This document shows positions 38,633 to 50,400 of a DNA stretch of 64,000 bases, one piece after another. How positions within the stretch are numbered: the first letter of the stretch is position 1; every line of letters begins with the position of its first letter. The notes beneath the pieces are model-generated. The model was given only the letters and a program-made list of their open reading frames with translations. It did not search any database and was not told the DNA's origin. The DNA is taken from contig NW_019211456.1 in NCBI RefSeq assembly GCF_002443255.2, positions 26,843,341-26,907,340 on the forward strand, in the 5' to 3' direction. Made by a program: the position numbers and the translations under genes. The stretch is from Varroa destructor. Lineage: Eukaryota > Arthropoda > Arachnida > Mesostigmata > Varroidae.

Positions 38633-38765
38633 GGTGGTGGGTATGTTATACGCCTTGATCCGGCATTGACGTTCCCGTCTAGTCTTTTGTGTACGTCTGC
38701 TACAGCTCATACATTTACTTCGCTTCTATAGTGGGTTAGGACAGTCACTCCTACTGGAGCTCCGA

Positions 38766-41548
38766 TTATTTCTTCGGCAGACGATAGTTAACGTAGGGCA
38801 CCTCCAAATCTTCGCCGTCAATGTCATTACAACAGAGCTCGAAAACGAGCGCCTTTACATGAGGCGGGATCTTCTTTCCGCTGACGCTTTCTACCACCTC
38901 TGACATTGTCATCTTAAGGCGTTCTTCGCGCTTCTGGCTATTCATAAAGAATGAATAAAGCATGGAGACGCCTTGCGACAGCATTGTGATTTCTAGCTTT
39001 TTCTCTTTCAAAAAGAAGTCCATGAACTCCTTTAACGTCATTTCGCCCTGCACGTCGAACCGATCCCATAGAGAGAATTCCGTATCATAATATTTCTGTT
39101 TGGAAGCGCGCATCGGTTCCGAAAATCCTATGAACGGCAACGCGAGATTAATGAATGAGTTCTTAAACAGCTCTAGCTTGTTATGGCCCTGAATAAGCTT
39201 GTAGAGCTCAAGGGAAACAAGACCCGAGACGAGCGCCGTCGTGGTCGCTATTGCCGGAATGATCTTGCCCGCGATCAGCTTCGACTTGTGGCGGTCAGCT
39301 GGCGGAATGTCATAGTTCTCGGCACGGAGGTTCGATGCAGCAACGATGAAGTCCATGTGGAAGTTGGTGTCGTCATCCTTTTCGAACTCGATGGGCGTCA
39401 GGAAGAAGCCCTTGAATGAGCTAGGCTCAGGGATGCTTGAAGCGAGTTTTGACATCAAGTCTGTGTCACCAATATGCGACTGTTGCTGCTGCGCCTCCGC
39501 ATCGGTGACAGCGATCTTGATGCCTTGCTTCGCCTGGAACTCCGGTACTTTGACGGATGCGAGCATCTCCTTGATCTGCTCTCGCCTGACACCCTTCGAG
39601 TCGATACCGTACATAAATGCTTTAAGTCGTGCGGCCGCTTCGACATAGTTAAGGTGTAGCTCGACGTCGGTGTCAAACACCAAAGGATGGGGACAGCGTT
39701 TGGGACCAGACCAAAAGGGTGCGCCGGAGCTTGTCACTTGATCCTTTGGGAAGTTGTGAAGGAGTTGCTTAATTTGGTTGGCATATTGCTCCTCGAAATG
39801 TTTGCGGGCCCACGCGACACAATCCTCAAACTTCGAGGGCTTTTCATCAACGAGGACCTTCTTCACAGCCTGGTAGATCTCTTGACCTTGTGACCCGGGA
39901 CTTTTCATCGCTTTATTATGAAAATCGGAATCATGAATGTATTGACTCGCGAACTCTGCACCAGTGCGAAACAAGCCTTCAAATTCGTCACGTGCCCACT
40001 GTAAGGTATGGTCGATCGCGTTGGGGAAGTTCTTCAGGGTGCAGATGGGAATAGACTTTTCGGGTGGATCTTGACTAGAGCTGTAGCTCTCGGTAAGATA
40101 GGGTAAAACGACTTGTACATTACCCTTTGTTCCTAGCGTGCCCGACTCCAGCAGCGGCTTGCGATAGTAAACACACCTCCGGTCCATGTAGTTACGTGCG
40201 TCGACGTTGTCTAGTGCATTAGCTACTCCGTCTAGTGTTTCAAAGAAATCGTCATTGTACACTGGCTCGGTGTCGGCACCGACGCGGTTATCGTGCGAAG
40301 TGATTCTCACCTCAGGATTCATCTTAGCAACAGCTTTTGCTGCCGCCTTCGATTTGAGCTGACCAACATCCCATGAGCGGAAAAGGAACTGCCGATTTAA
40401 GTTTGATCTTTCAATTGTGTCCATATCTGTCACAGTAATGCTGCCTTTAGGTCCGGCGCCGACACCCATCATGGCGAAGTTTTTCAGATGTTCGCAACCG
40501 ATTGCACCAGCTCCGACTATGAACCAGTTCTGTGCGAGGACCTTTGCCTGGAAGGCCTTGCCGAAAACGTTTATCTGCCCTGTATAGCGGTCATCTGGCA
40601 AAGCCGTAGCATCCTCCTCAGTAACTTTCCAGTCCTCTGGCAGACATTCAACGGCGTCGAAATAGAACCACTGACGGAATGGGGTGAACTTGCCTGAACA
40701 CGCTTTCATAACTTCCTGGGCAGCAATGCCTCCAATCGTTGCATTCATAGGACATAAATTTCCCGCGCTGACCTTCGCGAACAATTTGATAAGTTTTTCG
40801 TCGAGTTCGGTATTTGCAGGGGCGATTTCTTTGGCAGCGGCGAACACGGTATCAGCATCCGCCTCGTTCCATGGCTTTGGCAAAGCGTCTCTCGTTGCTC
40901 GAAATTTATCGAGTGCTTGAAATGCGATGTGCATGTTACTCGGATGAGAGAGTTTCGCCCAGTCTGATTCAGCGAGCGGTGGCTCCTCGAGCGTGTCTTT
41001 CATAGATTTAAACTCCAAGATGACTGGCTTCTTTACCTGCGTAACAATACCACCACGAGTGTAGTCACTAAACGCCGACGAGTCACCGATAGAAAAAGTG
41101 AATGCTCCAAGCACTTTGATCTTGAACTCACGTCCATTCAGCTCGGTCATACCCTGCACCTCCGAAAAGCGCACATAATCACCGTCCTCGAAATCGTGCC
41201 GAGTTTCATCCAAACAAGTGACAATACCTTCACCATCCTTGGTCACTGATGCCACCATAGCGCTGAGCGGTTGTTCACCTTTGGTATCGTAAACGGTGAA
41301 CTCGGGACCAAAATCGCAGAAAATCCGAGAAAATAGACCACGCGTATCGGCAACAATCACGCATTTATTGCCAATTTCATGAGCCCACGAGTCGATGCGC
41401 ACCTGTTCCTCAAGAATGGAATCAGTGAGCACAATAACGCCGAAGTTTGAAAGAAAGTCTTCGGACAGAGAACCCGTAGACGCCGACACGGCCACATAAC
41501 TGTTGAGCTCTGCGATGCGTGGACAGCAGGCTTGCGCACGATTTTTTC
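38766..41548 (-). CDS. UBA1: UBA1 terminal coding exon
   Basis: A single uninterrupted 2783-nt exon codes about 927 residues, including the catalytic Cys and the C-terminal ubiquitin-fold domain. It opens after GAACAG with [18 protein letters not shown], which continues the Gly codon split across the previous intron. Vertebrate UBA1 genes spread this region over many exons, so introns have been lost or were never gained here. Confidence 0.93.
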
Positions 41549-44414
41549 CTGTTCAACCAACCGAAAAACAATTTGGCAATTTCTAAAACATTCGTTAAGT
41601 TGAAAGTGCACGACGATGTATACCTATATTCATCAAAATGATGGCATAAATCGTGAATGAACGGATAACGAGAAATAAATTACGTAACGACTGCTGCAAT
41701 ATTTGATATGTTCACAACATTGCAAAGAACTTCTAGAAGCTTTTGTTCTGTTTTCCTATGTAATACATACCGATATCTTCTTTTGTTAAAAAGTACTGTG
41801 CTGACAAATCTGTGATGGACACAGATTTAGTATCGTGTAGGGTTACTGATTTGACACCGCCGAGAACTACATTTTTCGCGATTTCGACTCCCAAACCACC
41901 TAAACCTGAGATGAGTACGTCCGACGACTGCATTCGCCGCATAGCCTCATGACCCAGTACATAGCTGCAAACACCATTCAATCAGTATTTACAATGTATA
42001 AATGTTGCTCAAAAACCTAATATTATTTTGATACAAGATCTGAAGGTAGACACGCGGTACCAGACATTCCAATGCAAAAGAAACCGATCGACAGATTCTG
42101 CATTGCACTCGCAGTCCTCTATGTAAATAGTTTATTATGCGGTCCAAATAATTATTTATCATTATTAGCTTATTAGCTATTATTATTATTATTAGTTTAT
42201 TATTAGCTTTACTGGCAATCCTAGTTATACTGACTGTGATACTTACAGCTGCCTTGAGTATAGGCCTTCGTCGATGTCGGTACCATTTTTGCTATTCGAA
42301 CGACCTCTTCCGTTTTCAGTGCCGCTGCTCGCCATTGAGTCACCCTGCAAAGCACAAGTCCACATACAAGTAATGAATTTACACATCCTGTTACCATTTA
42401 ATGTGTATTAGGGTTTTATTGTTGGATAGGACTGCTAACCTTGCGAAAAACAACAACCGCTTAATAACACAATCATCTCGATTAAACTAATCATACGGAC
42501 ATAAACGGTGGACAATGTTTGCACTAATCCCATCCCTAAGAGCACTGGTGTTAAACTGGCTTAATAATAAGCAGGACACGCTCTGGATATATTACTTTGA
42601 AAAGCCAGAAATGGTGCGTGAAAGTAACGTATTCGCCTACTGAACCTAGGGATACGCAAGGTAGTCCTGGTTCGACACAGAGCGTAGGCATATCTCATTT
42701 TAAGGGCAATATCTAACGGTAGTATTATTGCGGGGGGGGGGGGGGGTGGACAAACTCGATCTTCAGAGAAACAGAACGACATTAAAGCCAATCTTGCATT
42801 TGCGAGATTGCCTTCAATTTGTTCGTTTCATCAGGTGCGCAGTTTCATTTCGCTCTAATGCGCCTCATCGCCTCCTTAATCTGCGATTCTTTCCTCTGAA
42901 TTTCGATCTGACGCTTCTTGAAGCACGGTTATTTCCGCAATTGAAGGAACATAGTCTTCTACGCATAAAAAAAGCCCCCACTGTGATTTGGATATAGCGA
43001 GCAATCAATCGCAAAAATCGCAATTGCAGAAGAAAGAAAGTGGCGTGAAAAGAGATGCAACTGAAGGGTAGATGGCGGCTATAGAATACATGCAATTGCA
43101 TAAGTGAAATGTTGAATATTCGCAAACACGAAACAAGCACAAAACGAAATACATTTGGTCTGACTAAAGACGATTGTATCTGGCAGTTGCAAACCTGTTG
43201 TAATTTTTTTACCTTTTCTTTGTCGCGTGACTGACAACAATTCACACTAAACTTTTTCAGTAGCTGCAAATGCGCACATCACAATAGCAGCTTCGTCAAT
43301 TGTTATGGCCAAGCACCGGGCGTTTACCACTGAAACAAATCGCCGCACGCCTCACCGTGGATCATGGAAACGCGCGTACATGCGTTTATCGATAACAACA
43401 ATAGTAAAGGGTTCGTTTTTCAGTTTTTGCCGCCTATATGTCATTGCTACTTCTTTCGTTAAAAATAGCTTGCTTTTACTTGCATAAGCTCCGTACACCA
43501 ACCTCCAATATTAGGTCGACATGGTAGTGGGTCACCACAGAAAACCGAGTCACATTCAATGACGCGCAATCCTAGTCGGCATCAATAACTCACTTCGTGA
43601 AGCAGTGAGTTTTGTGGGCCTACGCTCCAACTAAGAACATTGAGAAATCAAACGCATTAAAACTTCGTTATGAAACAAAAGCAGCGTGATTCTACCTGCA
43701 ACGAAACCATCTCACAACTAATCACTTCTGTTATCACATACAATCCGAGGGTATGTAGCGCCGTCTGGTGCCTACAGCATTTAGTGCATATTTGATTTGC
43801 AACTTGTTGTCATAGCGACGGCGACCATTTTAGGTATGGCCTCATGCGACAACGGCGTGTGGACGGTAGTGGGACCTGACAAATACACGTGCAGATTTCC
43901 AAACTAGCAGAACGCACCCTTCTAATTTTGGTCTGATCTTCGTCTTGCAAGAAGAACGACAAGGTCAGCTTGCTTGTTATTCTGCAACTTTTGTAAATTA
44001 ACTAAACATTTAGAGCTTACTCACATATTGCTCCTCTTTTGCACGTCAGGTAGGCACCTCGCTGATATTAAAGGAATTTAATGGAAGGCTTCAAAATATC
44101 GACCCTATGAATGATATTTAATCCATGACGAAGGTAGATTTACGGGTATTTAAGAATCGGTACAGTTTAGAAACTAGATATTTCCGTTACCAATTACGTT
44201 ATACCAAAGGTACAGCATTAGATCAAGTTAGGATTCGCGCTAAACAAAGCGCGGATCCTTCGCAACAAATGTGTTGGTATTTATCTTTACGTAAAGATTC
44301 TTGCTGAGAAACTTTTCTCGCGAACTTCAAGCACTATTTTAGGATGGGTTTACTAGTGTTTATTTTTTTGTGGACCAGCAAAACAGCGTTAATAATCGTA
44401 ATTCTATCGTAATG

Positions 44415-44451
<37 letters not shown>

Positions 44452-47400
44452 TATATAAACAGTTAAAATGCGATATAACAAGAACCTATATTGCTTTAGA
44501 CATTACCCGAAGCTGATTGCCGGAGGTGCAGATCCCAATCAGAGATGTGATAGCAGTGAACGGATGAACTTAAGACAAAAAATTGATGAATCATATTGTT
44601 AAAATATCCCCAATTATTTTGCCCCACAAAAAAATATCGACAAATCGTCACTGTCGACCTAACCAGCCCACAATAGTTCAGACTGCAAAGTTTAATATAG
44701 ATAATGTCCGATCTAGGACTAATTCTTGCCTAATCGCGGGTTTTTCGCACAAACGGAGATACTCGATAACAATCTGAATTCGCGCTTGTGATACTCGATA
44801 ACGATCTGAATTCGCGCTTGTGATAACTGGCACAATTCTAAATAATTATGTTTCTCCTAAATTTTATATTGCGCAAAGGAACGCCGTATGGATAGGAGCT
44901 CGATCTGTTTAAGCTACTCGTTAGCATGAGTATGAGTTTTTGATTTAGAAATGTTCGCAGTGCTCTCGTAACAGTGATGTCAGTAACAATCCGTGCTCGA
45001 CTGTAATACAAAGTTAGTTTTTCATCGCAGTAGGCTACTAAATGTGGTCATTTCGTTTCTCATACGAAATACAAGAATACATACTGCCATATTCACGATC
45101 GCTCCCTCAAATACGTTCCCGGTACCAGACAAGTATGTTGACTACAATACCATATGACTATTACAACCACTAGTTCTACGCGTGGTCGTGGAATTGGTGG
45201 GTCAAGCACTATCGCTATCTTCTGTTAGGTCTTTTGTACAAACTTTTTGATTATCCACTCCCACAAGCTACAAATACATAAACAATCAACCAATGAACAA
45301 CGAGATGAAAATACTATCAGAACCAAGTAACGCCCGTTCCAACGAACCAACTGACGACAACTGTCCGGACTGCTAAAGTGCAAATTGTTAGCACACGGCG
45401 AAAATTGAAAATCGTCAGCACCGACGTTGTACCTGTCACCGTCGCATCGAGACAGACTATGCAAACCGTCACAAATGGGGGAGTTAAGGAATCTCTCCTC
45501 CTACGGCTACCCGTGCCGCTGCTGTCATACCTCTCTGCCTGTATTATCAATGATATTCATAGCGACGTAGTTACTGTTAGTATCGCTGCGGTTGCAGTGC
45601 TAGTGTGGTCAAACGCAGACGATCGCCGGCCGGCCGCCCGGCCGACGATCAACTCAAGTCGGTCATACCCGGCGCATTCACCCTAGCTTGCTGACAAATG
45701 TAGATAGCTAGAGAGCGGGTAATGGAACAATTGCGATTAGCGTCTGTTGGGTCCGTTATTTGCAACACAATGCTGCCATTGCCGCTGGTGGCACCGCTAT
45801 CACTACAATCACTAGTGCAGCGCTGCATAAAGAAAGAGAATAGAACACAGAACGACACAGAACTGACATACTCCCTGCTGTTGTTGTTTGTTTAGGATAG
45901 TCTGACTCCTACAGACGCCGTGTCGTTGGTTATAGCTATATAATCGATTGAGTTAGGTAGTCGATAGGTAACGATTTTACTAGGTAGCTTGGTGCAGTTT
46001 CGCGGTCACTACCCACGTATCTATAGCTTGGTCATACATCTAATTCAATCATAGAACTAAAACCTATGTTAATAAAACTATATTAACAATGCTACTAGCA
46101 CTACTAATAAGAACTGCTGTGGCGGCAAGGAGGAAAAAGATGGACAACTAGGGGTCCTAGAGCTTGCACACTAGTAAACGAGGACAATTGGGTCCTCGGG
46201 CCCCCGTCAAACACTGACCACAGCATGGCCAAATTACTGTTGTTAATTATTCTGTCATTACTTCGTGAGCCGTAGTTGTCTACCCATAACCTTAGGCAAG
46301 GGTCAATTCAGGGCAACCAAAATAGACGGGCACCGATTGAATGTTAGGTATAATATGCAAGAATTAGGCTACCAGACAGTGGGTCTGATGATAAGCAGTT
46401 TGTCGAGTGGGAGTTTGGTTTGTTCGGTGTCAAAAAAACGTCGAGCATCAAAGTCCAATGGTAAGGCTTCAGCAAGTACGAGTACAAACAGTGAACGATA
46501 CACACCCAGCCGTCGAACCCGTGATGACGGTGAAGAGTAGATAAGCTACACGATTATATAGCCAATCTACTGGTATAATCTAGACGCATTAGTTAAATGA
46601 CTCTCGTACGCAAGTATAGGCTTTGAATTTTCTTAGTGTATATTCTCTAACCGATTGTGGTTGTCATGTAGAGGCGATTGCAAGCATTAACTCGACTCCC
46701 GATTTCCATTCTTCCACTAGAATTTCTTTACACCTCCAATCATCAATGGATACCAAGATCCACCACCAAAACCATTTCAGAACTATTAATGGGCGCATCA
46801 AAGAAGCAGATACAGACCGGTGTCGGTATATCCGGTCTGATGAGATTTTCCGCTTGATTTTTTCGTAGGCTACCAAATAACACAGCAAGAAACTCCTCCG
46901 CCAGGCGACCATTAGAACCTTCAGTGTTAGGACATTGACAGATTCTGAGCCGGCGCAAGATTTTTTGCACATAGCACCATATATACCTTATTTCACCTGA
47001 CCATTACGCACAGCACTATCGTCCTCATTAGCATCATCACCACCGAGACTCACCGTTAGCCACCATAAAACAAAAGTTGACGACCAGCGTCGAAACCACA
47101 ATCATAGCTACTAACTCTGGCCTAATAATTGTTATACTGCTACAGCAATTATCCCGTAGACGCATTCGTCTTTCGCAATTACTCCTTCCCACCTCAGGAA
47201 TGGGATATGTACTAAGATGTTACCAAACTTACCAAGCGGGACTAGTTCTCTCTAGTCGGATCTTTGGTCCGTCAATTCTTCCGGTAGTTCGGCGTCTGTC
47301 ACCTCAGAGATTAATCAGTATTTGCTACCCACAAATAACTCGTCGCGATTCGGCGACACGATGACTCTACAGTCACTAGTATGTAATGCCGGTGCCTGGT

Positions 47401-50400
47401 TCACTGTTTGGCTCTACGACTCTCAGCTGTGGAATAGCTGCCGCTGCTATTATTCGGCTTTTGTACTACGTTGTGTTGTCTGGTAATTGGCGCGCAACCA
47501 TCCGTCAGAGTCGTCTCCGGTGCTGGTGGGACTACCATCGAAAGAAGGCCACAACTATTACTGCAACTAGAACCCTTCCAAACCAGTCGAACTACTCCTC
47601 GGCCGTCGTCGTCGTTGTCGGGGTTCGCAGCACGGTACTAGACGGCCAATGACACCAGAGCGATACACCAGGACAATGCTTTTCGCTGCAACAGCCGCTG
47701 CCACTAAGTTCTGAAACGTTTGCTAGCAGTTGGCAACTGCGGCGGCCGCACAGGTTGACGCGGTCCTTCTTGACAGGCTAGTTAAGTCCGCCTACTGGTA
47801 ACCTCCGAAACAATAGTAGACTAATTCACGGAGCAGGCGCTCTTATTCACCCCTCAAAAAATGGCAAGCATCCGACTGATAGAAGTGAGTACTCCGCCCG
47901 CGCAGAAAACTTCGGCTGCCTTCTTTACATACAGTGCAAAGAAACTAGGAGAAAGCGAGTTACCGCTGTGTATTATCATTATTAGTATTTGTAAAACCAG
48001 TCATCCAACTGAAAATTCTGTGAGCAAGAGATTTTTAATCGTTTACGTTTTTTGTTTTGAAGAAAAGAGATGGAACAATGAACAACTCATAACAGAAAAA
48101 ACTCGCTTATGCCCTCTCGCTGTTCCTGTGTTTGCCTGCTTGGGTGGTTTTTAAGAAAATATAAGAAACACATCAAAATCTACGCGACGGCCACTCGGTA
48201 AAAAATAGGCGGTCGCTGGGAAAGGGGCAGCTATAATAGCTGGCTGTTAGGGCAGCGGCGGACAATGGCTATGCTTCGTGACGGTCATGAACATTAATGA
48301 TGCGGCTACCGCGAGTGACGACCTGGCCAGTCGCCGTTCGGAGTGAGTCGACAGTAGGGGGCGAGAGGACCGAACAACTGAAGAAACGAGAGGCAACAAA
48401 TTGTTGTGCGTGATGATGACAAAGAAACGACGAAACACATATGATAGCGCCTGTCGGCGACACTGGTAACATGCGCGAGATAGAGAGGAGGAGAGAAAGA
48501 GAAGCAGATCGACCTAAGCAGACGAAACAATCTCCTTCCATCACACAGTAGCAATCGCCGAAAAGCCAAAAAACAACATTCAGCCACTGTACGCTGGCGG
48601 CCTTCCCGATAAAAAAGGAAAACGCATGCAATATTCGTTGTCTGCTAGAAAATGGAAGGCTATTGGCATAGTAGTGGGCTTGATCGGCAAGTCAGAACCC
48701 GCTGTGGTCTCCCACATAACGTCAGAGCAGAATTAGCGACTGAGCAGTGGCGCTTATCGGAATTTAGTCAATGTACAAGGCTCTTTAGCTGCGACGCCAG
48801 AGAAATTTCGTATCCGCTAGCTTATAGGAGCGATGTTTACCTTCTGCGCTGCCGCTAGACGTAGAGTAAGGCTTACATAGACGATACAGCAAAAATAGCA
48901 GACGCTGTGTGGCACAGATGAAGCGCGAGCGCGGGCTAAATAAAGTGGCGGGAAAGGGATTCAGTAATCCATTGAGCGAAAGTATCTACCAAAGGAACGG
49001 AAGGGAGGACATATCGGAAAGCATCAGTATAGTTAGGGGCAGTAGTAGCCAAGCGATGGGAACGAAATAAAGCTAGCGACAGGTCCCTGTTACAAAAATA
49101 TAGTACTACTGTTTAAAAAATATAGTACAAATCTTTCTAGTCATGTCATTTTACATAACGGAGCTTCGGAGTTCGGTTGTTAATTAAAGAATAAATGCCA
49201 GAGCAGCAAAGAGGTGCATTAAACCCACTTGTTGACTGGATCCGCGTGATCCCTCTTGCACCGACATTACGCTTTTTCAATCCTAGAAAAAAAAAAGCTT
49301 ACAAAACGTTGGTCTCCTCCATGATTCAGTATTGATATAATGACGTATATACAAGGTGAATACAGAATCCATATTTTCCTTCATTAGTTTTTTAAATTTG
49401 AGGTAGCCTTGTGATGCATTTGCTGGTGGTTCTGTACTCGGTTTGCCCGTAACCGCTAATGAAATCTTTATTAATTTCAATTTCCTTTACGAAAAGAACT
49501 AAAACCAATTTGAATCGACGAAGTTTGTATCTAAGGCTTGTAATATTTGAAATGTTTTCTGTAACAGTAAAACTGGTTTGTACAATTTTTGACCATTTCT
49601 TATGTTTCAGACAGTTATTAGAGGCGTTGACGCGTTTAGTTAGTAGACAAAGAGCTTTCTCTAGGCCTTAAGGCCCGCGAATCATGGACAAAAAGTATGA
49701 AGAATTTTTATTAAGAGAAACTTAATGACTAAAAATATGAAGCATTTCGGCTGTGTGGAGGAAGAGCCTAACTACTGTAACCCTAGTCAAATTCAACGGT
49801 AAATACGGCGGTAATAATCGAACAAAAGGAAAAACCTGGTAACTAGTGGTGGAGAAATGTGCATAAAACGTTTTCCGAGTTTGAAGGAATCTTTTATACG
49901 AGATGGGTTTCAAGTTCTATTTACGCGGAAAAAACCTACATTGACGCCGAGATTGAACACGATAACGAAGTACAAATTTTGTCACAGTTCATGTTCTCCA
50001 ACCTTCTTCCTAAACCTCACCGCTCAGAGTCGTTTCTGTAATATATATCACCTGCTAATTGACAATTAGGGACATGATGTCATTTATTATAAAACCTACG
50101 CTTATATGAGATATTTTGGCCACCAAGATGCATTTTTTTGGACCCATTGTAATTGCACATCTTGGTAAATACTTCGTGAATAAAATAATAAATAGTCTTA
50201 ATAAATAAACTCACGTTGCCACTAAGGTCTCCATGCTTCCCAAATGTACAAATAAAGAATCGATAGTTGAGGGAAACTCAAGCTAGATGCTTTCTCCTTT
50301 AACGCATTTATCTCTTATCTTGCTTTATTCAGCACGAAACTCATTATCAGAAGTCGGTCACATTCACGGTTTTAGTATCTTTAGGTCACGGCCTACACTA

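Noticed and set aside
39183..41005. Several plus-strand frames of 60-100 codons
   Set aside because: They are shadows of the UBA1 terminal exon on the other strand.
42865..43269. 134-codon minus-strand frame in UBA1 intron 1
   Set aside because: Cys/Phe/Arg-rich with no motif. It could only be a UBA1 exon if spliced in, but exon 1 to exon 2 phases already fit.
47265..47285. Stretch resembling the small-subunit rRNA site CCGTCAATTC
   Set aside because: Only about ten bases match and the flanks do not, so it is a coincidence and not an rRNA gene.
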